From Thiohalocapsa sp. ML1 (GTDB taxonomy: Bacteria > Pseudomonadota > Gammaproteobacteria > Chromatiales > Chromatiaceae), in contig NZ_JABX01000008.1 in the NCBI RefSeq assembly GCF_001469165.1, positions 1 to 64,000 on the forward strand: DNA of 64,000 bases, written 5' to 3'. The notes beneath the pieces were generated by a model. That model did not search any database, was not told where the DNA came from, and saw nothing but the letters and a program-made list of their open reading frames with translations. Shown here piece by piece: positions 1-7,512 of this stretch (positions are counted from its first letter, which is position 1; the number at the start of each line of letters is the position of its first letter). The translations under genes and the position numbers were made by a program.

Positions 1-115
1 CCGGGCTTCCGTCACTGTCGCTCTCGTAGTCTTCATTTGATGTCCGAGGTGTTGACGGGAGTGACTGGAGTGTTGACTGATAGGGGTAGGGGAGGCTTGC
101 GCCTCCCCTCCCTCC

Positions 116-148
116 GAACCGTGCGTGCGGTTCTCCCGCACACGGCTC
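116..148 (-). ncRNA. Group II intron domain V hairpin
   Basis: A 33-nt hairpin. The outer 8-bp stem GAGCCGTG/CACGGTTC includes one G-T pair. A two-nucleotide CG bulge on the 3' side separates it from the inner 5-bp stem TGCGG/CCGCA, and the loop is GAGAA. This is the catalytic core signature of bacterial group II introns and the best evidence for the remnant. The usual size is 34 nt, so one base may have been lost in the loop. Confidence 0.8.
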
Positions 149-165
149 TCCGGTCGGTTGGTTCC

Positions 166-391
166 TCATCGGGATTGGCGCGCCCGGGCATGGGCTGCGG
201 TCATGGTGAACAGCCCGTGGTGAGCGAAGAAGGCATTCGGCCAGCGCCGATACTTGCCTCCTTTGACCCCGAAGACCCAAGGCCGCCAACATCCGCTCGC
301 TCCACACCGATGGCTCCACCCACGTCCACGTCTGTGGATCATGAGGATCGTATGCTTGTTTAGCCGTCTCCGGCACTGACGCACTCGGCAT
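166..391 (-). pseudogene. Group II intron reverse transcriptase/maturase, internally deleted
   Basis: The ATG at 391 opens a frame reading MPSASVPETAKQAYDPHD and then WTWVEPSVWSERMLAALG, the usual N-terminus of group II intron-encoded proteins. After a frame change the sequence reads GVKGGK and runs directly into YRRWPNAFFAHHGLF and TAHARARQSR-like residues, which is the extreme C-terminus of the same family, ending at 166. The reverse transcriptase palm, thumb and X domains (roughly 400 residues in an intact protein) are absent. The junction lies near the GVKGGK motif. Non-functional. Confidence 0.75.
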
Positions 392-534
392 CTCGCCTCC
401 ATCTTCATGGCATTCACGGATCAACCTTCCTGCCCACCTTCGCTCGGCGCGACGCAGTTACCTTCGGCTACCGGGCCTTGGCATACCCGGACACGGACTT
501 ACACCGTGCTGACAATGCGCCCTCACGGGCGTAC

Positions 535-730
535 GAGCGCCGGCTTTCCAGCCGGCTCGGCGCCGTCGCGGCTTGATGCCGCGTCGGCGTCGCCTGGGCC
601 GGCACAAGGGCGCAAGCGCGGTCGCCCGCCCGGCGGCGCGGTATGGGTAGTCGCCCTGCTCCAGCGCAGTCGATCGCACGCCGGGGGCATCGAGCCCCGG
701 GCGCGCGAAGCCGGCTGAAAGCCGGCGCTC
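535..730. repeat. REP-like inverted repeat pair around about 150 bp
   Basis: The left arm at 535-557 (GAGCGCCGGCTTTCCAGCC and following bases) and the right arm at 709-730 are inverted copies differing by one base. Each arm is itself partly palindromic (GCCGGCTTTCCAGCCGGC). The enclosed DNA has no convincing ORF. A close relative of the arm lies just after smpB at 50750-50769. REP-type palindromes or a small non-autonomous element are possible. Confidence 0.6.
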
Positions 731-885
731 CCAGTCTCGCTGTCCAGACCGATGTTGTGGGGATACCTCAGCCCCTAACCGCAGTCGGCCCCACCGGCGA
801 GCCGGCCCGCATGGCGCCCAGCGATGGCGTTAAACTCCACCTCCCTACTCGCAACGCCCCCACCCCAACGCCACCGAAACAACCG

Positions 886-2160
886 ATGATGGACCTCACG
901 GTGCAGCTCGGACGCGGCGCGCTCGGCATCGGCGCGCTGCTCGGCATCGCCTGGCTGCTGAGCGAGGACCGCCGCGCCATCAGCGCCCGACTGGTGCTGG
1001 CCGGGCTCGCGCTGCAAATGCTGCTCGCGCTGCTGCTCTTGAAGCTGCCAGGGGCGCGGCAGTTGTTCGGCGCCATCAACGAGCTGGTGCTCGCGCTGAA
1101 CCGCGCCACCGAGGCCGGTACGAGCTTCGTGTTCGGCCACTTGGGCGGTGCCGCGGCGCCCTACGAGATGGCCTACCCGGAGAACAGCTTCGTGCTCGCG
1201 TTCCGCGCGCTGCCGCTGGTGCTCGTCATCGGTGCGCTCGCCGCCGTACTGTTCCACTGGCGGGTGCTGCCGGTGGTGGTGCGCGGCTTCGCGTGGCTGT
1301 TGCAGCGGACGCTGGGCGTCGGCGGTGCGCTCGGGCTTGGGGCCGCGGCCAACGTCTTCATCGGCATGGTGGAGTCGCCGCTCTTGATCAAGCCCTACCT
1401 CGGCGCAATGAACCGCGGCGCGCTGTTCGCGCTGATGACCACGGGCATGGCCACCATCGCCGGCACCGTCATGGTGCTGTACGCGACGCTGCTCGGCGAC
1501 GCGGTGCCGAACGCGCTGGGCCACATCCTGACGGCGTCGCTGGTGAACGCACCGGCCGCACTCGTCATCGCGGGCATCCTGGTGCCGCAGTCGCGCGCCT
1601 GTGCCAACGGCTCCCCGCAGGACGAGCTGCCGGCGCTGAACCTGGGCTACGCGGGCACCATGGACGCCATCACCCGCGGTGCATTGGATGCACTCCCGCT
1701 GATGCTGAACATCATGGCCATGCTCATCGTGATGGTCGCGCTGGTGAGCCTCGGCAACGCCGCGCTGGCGCTGCTGCCGCAGGTCGGCGATGCGCCGCTG
1801 ACGCTGCAGCGCATGCTGGGTTGGGCCTTCGCGCCGGTGGTGTGGCTCATCGGCATCCCATGGCAGGAGGCCACCGCTGCGGGCCAGCTCATGGGCATCA
1901 AGACGGTGCTGAACGAGCTGCTCGCGTACCTGGAGCTGGCGCGGCTGCCGGCGGAAGACTTAAGCGAGCGCAGCCGGCTCATCATGACCTACGCCCTGTG
2001 CGGCTTTGCGAACTTCGGCAGCCTCGGCATCATGATCGGCGGCTTGGGCGCGCTGGCGCCGACGCGGCGGGCAGAGGTGGCCGGGCTCGGGCTGCGATCG
2101 ATCCTCGCCGGGACGCTGGCGACGCTGCTCACCGGCGCCGTGGTGGGCATGCTGCTGTGA
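886..2160 (+). CDS. Concentrative nucleoside transporter (CNT/NupC family)
   Basis: A predicted inner-membrane symporter that imports nucleosides with H+ or Na+. The 424-residue product matches the usual length of bacterial CNT proteins. The N-terminus has three hydrophobic helices, followed by a gate-type segment. The nucleoside-binding helix pair is recognisable: ANVFIGMVESPLLIKPYL corresponds to the family motif NVFxGQTEAPL, with M replacing Q and V replacing T. A C-terminal YALCGFANFGSLGI segment matches the second binding hairpin. The start was chosen at the paired ATGs at 886/889; the open frame extends further upstream but that sequence is not protein-like, and no strong ribosome binding site is seen. 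The gene ends in a region shared with a convergent lytic transglycosylase. Substrate range cannot be read from the sequence. Confidence 0.87.
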   Translation: MMDLTVQLGRGALGIGALLGIAWLLSEDRRAISARLVLAGLALQMLLALLLLKLPGARQLFGAINELVLALNRATEAGTSFVFGHLGGAAAPYEMAYPENSFVLAFRALPLVLVIGALAAVLFHWRVLPVVVRGFAWLLQRTLGVGGALGLGAAANVFIGMVESPLLIKPYLGAMNRGALFALMTTGMATIAGTVMVLYATLLGDAVPNALGHILTASLVNAPAALVIAGILVPQSRACANGSPQDELPALNLGYAGTMDAITRGALDALPLMLNIMAMLIVMVALVSLGNAALALLPQVGDAPLTLQRMLGWAFAPVVWLIGIPWQEATAAGQLMGIKTVLNELLAYLELARLPAEDLSERSRLIMTYALCGFANFGSLGIMIGGLGALAPTRRAEVAGLGLRSILAGTLATLLTGAVVGMLL

Positions 2161-2247
2161 GCGGCCATCGGGGCCCGCTTAGTGACGGTTCAAAAACAAC
2201 TCAAACACCTGTGTCGCCAAAGCCGAGGGCATCGACGACTGAAAAGG

Positions 2248-2326
2248 AACTACGAAACACGCGAAAAGCGCGAAAAATGCTCGGCCACCCGCCGACCTTT
2301 TCGTATGTTTCGTGTTTTTCGTAGTT
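2248..2326. repeat. TTTCGTG-type inverted repeat between convergent genes
   Basis: AACTACGAAACACGCGAAAA at 2248-2267 faces an inverted, imperfect copy at 2296-2326 (TTTTCGTATGTTTCGTG and following bases). It lies between the 3' ends of the CNT transporter and the lytic transglycosylase and could fold as a long hairpin in both transcripts. A related half-element lies at 28491-28519, again between convergent genes. Confidence 0.6.
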
Positions 2327-2379
2327 AGAAGAAGTTGTACACCTTATTTTTGAGTCTTCACTTAGCAGGCCGGTGCCGG

Positions 2380-3351
2380 TCAGTTGGTCGCGGAGACGGG
2401 CCGTTCGAGCACGAACATCGGTTTGCTCTCCGGACCCACGTCGTGCGCGGACGGGTCGAGCGCCCGGTCGCTCAGTGACGGCCGGACCTTGAGGGACAGT
2501 GTCGACAGGTCTGCGCGGCGCATGCGCCGTGCCTGCTCCCGCGGCGTGAGGCGCCCGGCATAGCGGCCGCCGGCTGCGCTGCGGCTACCCCCGCCCGCGC
2601 TGGCCATGGTCGGCGTCAACGTGATGCCGGTGATCTGTCGGGCCTGGTCCGAATAGGCGCTGACGCCCTTGGTCTGCAGATAGTTGCTGAGCACGGTGTG
2701 GGTGTAGCGCTGCGTCTCCGCGAAGCGCACGAAGCCGCCGTGACGCTCCAGCGCACCCTCGCCCGCGTTGTAGGCCATCACGGCCTTGCCGATGCCGTAG
2801 CGCGACACCAGGCGCTTTAGGTGCCGCGTGCCGATGCGCACGTTGGTGCTCGCATCGAACAGCGCCGACACCGACTGCACGCCGTAGTCCGCCGCGGTGG
2901 CCGGCATGAGCTGCATCAGCCCCACGGCGCCGGCGGGGGAGACCGCATGCGCGTTGTAGCCGGACTCCGCCCGCACCACCGCGTGCACCAGCGCGCGATC
3001 GAGGCCGTTGCGCGCGGCATGGGTCTCGATGAGCTTGTTCACCGCGGCACGCCCCGGCCGCGACTTGCTCGGCGGACGCGGCAGCGCCTTGCGCTCGGGC
3101 GCCGCTGGCGCAGCGGCGCCCGCGCCGGCGCCCTTGCGCTTGGCATCGGCGGCCGTAGCGGCGCCCGCGCCCTTGAGCTTGGCATCGGCAGCCGCAACGT
3201 CCGCACGCGCGTCGCCGATATGAAACACGGCGGATATGGCCACCGCGGACAGCAACAGGAGCGTCGCGCGCAGGCCGCGGCGACGCGGTTCCGTGGCCAT
3301 GACTGCCGCAACACCCGCAGCGGTGGATTCGGTCGATTCGGGTCGGTTCAT
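2380..3351 (-). CDS. Lytic murein transglycosylase, SLT domain (GH23)
   Basis: Predicted to cleave the MurNAc-GlcNAc bond of peptidoglycan, forming 1,6-anhydro ends. The 323-residue protein has an N-terminal hydrophobic segment at residues 28-46, acting as signal peptide or anchor, then a low-complexity Ala/Lys/Pro region (about 48-95) with repeated DAK-KGAGA units. The SLT domain runs from about residue 100 to 230. The catalytic glutamate is E129 in VVRAESGYN, followed by the family motifs GAVGLMQLMP and VMAYNAGEGAL. The start at 3351 (MNRPES) places the hydrophobic segment near the N-terminus; the open frame continues upstream without other support. The C-terminal 80 residues show no recognised domain. 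It converges with the nucleoside transporter. Confidence 0.85.
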   Translation of the reverse strand: MNRPESTESTAAGVAAVMATEPRRRGLRATLLLLSAVAISAVFHIGDARADVAAADAKLKGAGAATAADAKRKGAGAGAAAPAAPERKALPRPPSKSRPGRAAVNKLIETHAARNGLDRALVHAVVRAESGYNAHAVSPAGAVGLMQLMPATAADYGVQSVSALFDASTNVRIGTRHLKRLVSRYGIGKAVMAYNAGEGALERHGGFVRFAETQRYTHTVLSNYLQTKGVSAYSDQARQITGITLTPTMASAGGGSRSAAGGRYAGRLTPREQARRMRRADLSTLSLKVRPSLSDRALDPSAHDVGPESKPMFVLERPVSATN

Positions 3352-3823
3352 GCGCTTCGCCTGTTGCACCCGCGTCGCTGTGGCGGAAAATGGGTAGACG
3401 GCGTGTACAAAGGGATGAACGGCACCGCACCCAAGACGCCCGATAATAATCGCTCCGATGCAAAGAACCAAGTTTTTTCAACTGGTTGCCGCACGGTTCG
3501 AATACTGTTTGCACAGTTGCAACCGCGCACTTCCCGCGCCCAAAATGGCGCCACTGCCTTAGAATTGGCGTTGGCGCAGAATGCTTGCAGAGCCATCAAG
3601 CCCCGTGGCGCTGCCGCGATCGCGGAGCGAAGGGGCCCCGGGCTTAAAAGACCAAGCGTGCGCGAAGGCGCAGCCGAGCCGCCCATCACGCCCTCGCCGC
3701 TTGGCCCGGTTGCTGCACGGAGCGCGTTGACCGAGACGGCTCCCGGTCCCTGTCGGCCTGCGGCGCCGCCTGATCAGTCTTCCCGCCAGCCAACACCGCC
3801 GCGCCGGAGCGCCGCCACCCAGC
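3352..3823. other. Intergenic region without a convincing gene
   Basis: This gap separates the divergent transglycosylase and the hypothetical gene at 3824, so it must hold both promoters. A short reading frame (MQRTKFFQLVAARFEYCLHS, 3458-3562, plus strand) starts well but ends after 34 codons and resembles no family I recognise. The DNA at 3420-3600 is visibly less GC-rich than its surroundings. Confidence 0.5.
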
Positions 3824-4810
3824 ATGCAGAGCGAGGCCCAGAACCCAAGCGCCGACCAGCGCTCCCGGCAGCCGACCGTCGCCGATGACGGGGCGCCCGA
3901 GAACGGCACCATGGCCGAAGTGGACGGCCGGACCTGCATCTTCACCGACGGCTACTGGATCAAATACTACGAGCCACCGCCCGAGACCCTGGCCGCCAAG
4001 AAGGCGCTGATCGAGGCCCTGACCCGCCGGCTGTTCAACCACGTCGAGCACGGCATCAACATCCCGGGTTTCCGCTTGGCGGAGGCCCGCGCCGCCTACG
4101 AGCGCGAGACCGAGCCCGATCGCAAGCGCGTCAATGGTGCCATGCTCGCCGGCGCCCTGTTCAACCGTGCGGCCACCATCTTCACCAAGCTCGTGGAGCT
4201 GCAAGAGGATGGCGTCCAGGTGGAGCCGGACGACGCGCTGATGCACGAGTGCGGCCAGTACCTGCTGGAGGCGCTGGAGCTCGGCCGGCTGGTGCGCCAC
4301 CGCGGCGGCGACGAGGGTATCGACGAGCTCTGGGGCGAGCCCTTCAAGGCCTTCAGCCAACCCATCGCCGCCTTCTACGAGAGCCGCTACGTCAAGATTG
4401 CGCTGACCATGCGCGACATCGACCGCATTACCGCGACCATCGCCGCGACCTTCGAGGGCAGCAGGCAGTTGCCGGAGCTGCGCCCGCTCCTGGACGACCT
4501 CGCCGATACCGCCAAGCGCAAGACCGAGACCTTGCGCACGGACCCCATCATTTTCAGCGTCTGGCCCGCCTTCGTCGTTGCCAGCGACCGCTTGAAACGC
4601 GTCCAACCCCAACTGCCGCCGGCCCCGACGCCGCGGGACATCCACGAGGCCCAGGAGGCGAACCGCATCCTGAAGGCCGGCACCGCGCTGGTGAGCCACA
4701 TCGTTCGCGCCCGGGTGCCGATGCCGAAGAGCACGCGGGACCTCATCGATAAGTGCGACCGCTTTCGGCGCACCTTCCTGGAGCCACAGGGCTCGACACC
4801 GTCCGCCTGA
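3824..4810 (+). CDS. Hypothetical helical protein, 328 residues
   Basis: I do not recognise the family. The protein is soluble, without signal peptide or membrane segments, and is mostly amphipathic helix rich in Arg, Glu and Leu. Distinctive stretches are YWIKYYEPPPET near residue 46, LFNHVEHGINIPGFRLAEAR near residue 68, and MHECGQYLLEALELGRLVRH near residue 140. An alternative start at the ATG at 3911 (MAEVDGRTCIF) would remove 29 polar residues that look disordered. It lies upstream of an ATP-grasp gene with a 184-bp gap, so cotranscription is possible but not shown. Coding potential is good, with long consistent codon use and no competing frame of similar quality. Confidence 0.7.
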   Translation: MQSEAQNPSADQRSRQPTVADDGAPENGTMAEVDGRTCIFTDGYWIKYYEPPPETLAAKKALIEALTRRLFNHVEHGINIPGFRLAEARAAYERETEPDRKRVNGAMLAGALFNRAATIFTKLVELQEDGVQVEPDDALMHECGQYLLEALELGRLVRHRGGDEGIDELWGEPFKAFSQPIAAFYESRYVKIALTMRDIDRITATIAATFEGSRQLPELRPLLDDLADTAKRKTETLRTDPIIFSVWPAFVVASDRLKRVQPQLPPAPTPRDIHEAQEANRILKAGTALVSHIVRARVPMPKSTRDLIDKCDRFRRTFLEPQGSTPSA

Positions 4811-4994
4811 GGGCCAGCGCACGCTGTAGCGTAACCGCACGGACGGCCCCGTTTTGGTGCAGCGGCGACGGGCAGCGCACCGCGGCAAAGCCCCAGCGCG
4901 GCGCAGCGGCGGACCGACAAGGGCAGGCATCGCCGAGCATGGCGCCTCGGCCCTTGGCGCCGCGGCGGGCGACCTGCCGCCGCAGCGCAAATGA

Positions 4995-6185
4995 TTGATG
5001 GCATTGATTTTGCTTAACCGTGCGCACGGAGGGTTCCGCGACCGCGGGATCTGCACAGCAGTGTGCGAGGGCACAGCCTTGGCAGAACCGACCACCACGG
5101 GCCGGCAGCGGCGTATCCTGAACCACGACATCATGGGCTGCACCGCCGATGGCGTCGTGGGCAACCACCTGTATTCGGGGCGTGCGCTTGCCGTGAGCGA
5201 GCCCGGCGACCTGATCCAGCTCCACCCGGACCTAGCCGGCCAGTGGGAGCACGTCACAGCGCATTACCGGCGCATCGGCCTGCGTCACAGCGATGCGGTG
5301 CTTTGGGACCTGAGCCATGCGCGGCTCGCGGAGCGCCCGGACTATGAGCTGTCCGTGTTCTTCTTCGGCGCCGACGAGCACGCGGCCCGCCCGGACCCGG
5401 GCTGGTTCCACGCCGTGCAGGCCATCAATTCGAAGAACACCTTCATGTCCCTGGCGGCGGAGCTCGGCGTGCCGGTGCCGCTGACAACGCCCTTCGAGCG
5501 CGCCGGCGACATCACGGCGGCGGACATCGCAGCCGCGCCCTGCCCCTGCTACATCAAGGCGGCGCTGTCGGTGTCCGGCATCGGCATCCATCGCTGCGCC
5601 GACGCCGCCGAGCTGCGTGCGGCCATCGGCCGGTTCGCACCGGACACCCCGGTGCAGATCCAGGAAGAGGTCGTCACCGACTGCTTCCTGAACCTCCAGT
5701 ACAGCGCCACCGAGAACGGTCCCGCGCGGCACGCGGCCACGGAGCAGGTGCTAAACGGCTTCGTGCATCAGGGCAACCGCCACCCTGCCGCGCATGCCCC
5801 CTGGGAGGCGGTGGAGCCGATGGCACACTGGCTGCATGCCGAGGGCATGCGCGGCGTGTACGCCTTCGACGTGGCCGTGGTCGGCGACGCCGCGGCGCCG
5901 CGCTTTCTCGCCATCGAATGCAATCCGCGTTACAACGGCGCCAGCTATCCCACGGCCGTCGCGCACAAGCTTGGCATCGCGCATTGGCTCGCGAAGGCCT
6001 ACGCAACCCGGCACCGCACCCTCGCCGACCTCGACCTCACCGGCATCGAGTACGACCCCGACACCGGCACCGGTATCGTGCTGGTCAATTGGGGGCCGAT
6101 CCTCGTGGGCAAGCTCCTGGTGCTGCTCGCGGGCAGCCCGGAGCAGCAGCAAGCCTTGGAGCGGGTCCTGCTGCAGCGGCTCTAG
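4995..6185 (+). CDS. ATP-grasp domain protein
   Basis: Predicted ATP-dependent carboxylate-amine (or thiol) ligase; the substrate is unknown. From about residue 140 (AINSKNTFMSLAAELGVPVP) the layout is ATP-grasp-like: a lysine-containing strand CPCYIKAALSVSGIGIHRC, a glutamate pair VQIQEEV near residue 223 typical of the adenine-contacting hinge, and a metal-binding end FLAIECNPRYNGASYPTA near residue 310. The first 46 residues are uncertain; the ATG at 5133 (MGCTADGV) or a TTG at 5080 are alternative starts. It is followed after 336 bp by an isoaspartyl peptidase on the same strand, which suggests peptide-type amide chemistry. It is not cyanophycin synthetase, because the Mur-ligase half is missing. 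Confidence 0.75.
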   Translation: MMALILLNRAHGGFRDRGICTAVCEGTALAEPTTTGRQRRILNHDIMGCTADGVVGNHLYSGRALAVSEPGDLIQLHPDLAGQWEHVTAHYRRIGLRHSDAVLWDLSHARLAERPDYELSVFFFGADEHAARPDPGWFHAVQAINSKNTFMSLAAELGVPVPLTTPFERAGDITAADIAAAPCPCYIKAALSVSGIGIHRCADAAELRAAIGRFAPDTPVQIQEEVVTDCFLNLQYSATENGPARHAATEQVLNGFVHQGNRHPAAHAPWEAVEPMAHWLHAEGMRGVYAFDVAVVGDAAAPRFLAIECNPRYNGASYPTAVAHKLGIAHWLAKAYATRHRTLADLDLTGIEYDPDTGTGIVLVNWGPILVGKLLVLLAGSPEQQQALERVLLQRL

Positions 6186-6288
6186 CGGGCGGAGCCTTCG
6201 CACCCACAAGGGTGGGAAGGACCGCCTTGAGCAACCCGTTCCTGGCCGCAATCTCCCTCATGGTCGGCGTCCAAAGAACGCCGTCTTC

Positions 6289-6466
6289 ATCGAAATCGGT
6301 ATCGGTATCGGTATCGGTATCGGTATCGAAATCAAAATCGCGCATCTAATCGCGATAGATGTTCTGATCAACCGATCGAAAAGACGGTAGACGTCGCGCT
6401 TCTCGTGGCCCGGTGTCGTGTCGATCGCGAAAGCGATTTCGATAGCGACAGCGATTTCGATAGCGA
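6289..6466. repeat. Hexanucleotide and 18-bp tandem repeats
   Basis: Five copies of ATCGGT stand at 6295-6324, flanked by ATCGAAATC-type units. A second cluster carries AGCGATTTCGATAGCGA twice, at 6432-6448 and 6450-6466. ATCGAAATCG and CGATTTCGAT are reverse complements, so the two clusters can pair. They lie between the ATP-grasp and isoaspartyl peptidase genes. A 15-bp tandem (CAAGGTCAGCCACGC) follows at 6491-6520, directly before the peptidase start codon. Confidence 0.8.
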
Positions 6467-6521
6467 TTGCGCACCCGTAAACCGCCGCGCCAAGGTCAGC
6501 CACGCCAAGGTCAGCCACGCC

Positions 6522-7448
6522 ATGCACGACAGCTTCTCCCTCATGGTCCACGGCGGTGCCGGGGCCCTCGACAACGTCCAGGACGAGCGCACGGCCGTGC
6601 GCTATCTCGAGAGCATCCGCGTGGTGTTGGAGCACGGCCGCTCCATCCTGGAGCAGGGGGCGAGCGCCACCGAGGCCGTGGAGTCCTGCGCATCGCAGTT
6701 GGAGGACGACCCGCTGTTCAACGCCGGCTGCGGCTCGGTGCTGAACGAGAACGGCAAGGTGGAGATGGACGCCGGCATCATGGACGGGCGCGATCTCGCC
6801 GCCGGTGCCGTTGCCGCCATCGGCAACATCGCGAACCCCGTGCAGCTCGCGCGGCTCGTCATGGACGGCAGCGAGCACGTGCTCCTCATCGGCGACGGCG
6901 CGCTGCGCTTCGCCGAGCACTGCGGCATGAAGCTGACGCCGGACCATTACTTCTTCACGCCCGACCGCATCCGGCAACTGGAGCAGGCGCAACTGCGCGG
7001 ACGCATCATGCTCGACCACGACGCGGACGGCGACGCACAGAAGTACGGCACCATCGGCGCCGTCGCCCGCGACCGCGCCGGCAATCTGGCTGCCGCCACG
7101 TCCACCGGCGGCATCGTCAACAAGCGCATGGGGCGGATCGGCGACTCTCCCATCATCGGCGCCGGCGTCTACGCCGACAACGAGACCTGCGCCGTCTCGG
7201 CCACCGGCTACGGCGAGGAGTTCATGCGCACGGTGTTCGCCAAGACCATCGCCGACGCCATCCAGTTCACCGGCGTCGATGCCGCCGGCGCCGTGGCCTA
7301 CGGCATCGGTTATCTCACCCGCAAGGTGCGCGGCCGCGGCGGCGTTATTTGCATCGACGCGGCCGGCCGCTGCGCGAGCGGCATGACAACACCGAGAATG
7401 GTCCACGGCTGGATCGAGCACGGCGGCGAGACCCTGTGCCGGTTCTGA
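6522..7448 (+). CDS. iaaA: Isoaspartyl peptidase / plant-type L-asparaginase (Ntn hydrolase)
   Basis: Predicted to hydrolyse beta-aspartyl (isoaspartyl) dipeptides and L-asparagine. The 308-residue precursor starts MHDSFSLMVHGGAGAL, the family's usual opening. The autoprocessing site is visible as KYGTIGAVARD, giving cleavage between G176 and T177; T177 becomes the N-terminal nucleophile of the beta subunit. The downstream signature NLAAATSTGG and the substrate-loop region MGRIGDSPIIGAGVYAD are intact, as is the C-terminal GRGGVICIDAAGRC segment. The start is the ATG at 6522; upstream codons encode only the Asp-Ser repeat. It lies behind an ATP-grasp gene. An N-glycosylase-type substrate is less likely given the bacterial context. 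Confidence 0.9.
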   Translation: MHDSFSLMVHGGAGALDNVQDERTAVRYLESIRVVLEHGRSILEQGASATEAVESCASQLEDDPLFNAGCGSVLNENGKVEMDAGIMDGRDLAAGAVAAIGNIANPVQLARLVMDGSEHVLLIGDGALRFAEHCGMKLTPDHYFFTPDRIRQLEQAQLRGRIMLDHDADGDAQKYGTIGAVARDRAGNLAAATSTGGIVNKRMGRIGDSPIIGAGVYADNETCAVSATGYGEEFMRTVFAKTIADAIQFTGVDAAGAVAYGIGYLTRKVRGRGGVICIDAAGRCASGMTTPRMVHGWIEHGGETLCRF

Positions 7449-7512
7449 TGGCGCTTCGCGCCGCGCTGCCCGTAATCCGGCACCGCGCCGGTGGCCACTC
7501 GGGCGATGCTGT

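Larger units (their letters stand above)
80..512 (-). mobile_element. Group II intron remnant (domains V and VI plus collapsed maturase ORF)
   Basis: Read on the minus strand, this segment holds the 3' end of a bacterial group II intron. A domain V hairpin begins GAGCCGTG and ends CACGGTTC, with a GAGAA loop and a two-base CG bulge on the 3' arm. It is followed by a domain VI hairpin with a GCAA loop and an unpaired A seven bases before the presumed 3' end near position 80. Upstream lie fragments of the intron-encoded reverse transcriptase/maturase. Domain I and most of the ORF are missing, and no GTGCG-type 5' boundary was found, so the right-hand limit is approximate. The element should be immobile. 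Confidence 0.75.

Noticed and set aside
3686-5257. A 523-codon minus-strand frame opposite the hypothetical gene at 3824
   Set aside because: It crosses several intergenic spaces and the starts of two plus-strand genes, and its sequence looks like antisense of helical protein codons.
4995-6185. Cyanophycin synthetase
   Set aside because: Only an ATP-grasp-type part of about 400 residues is present; the Mur-ligase half and overall length of CphA are missing.
6289-6466. Possible CRISPR array
   Set aside because: The repeat units are 6 to 18 bp, contiguous and without unique spacers, and no cas gene is present.
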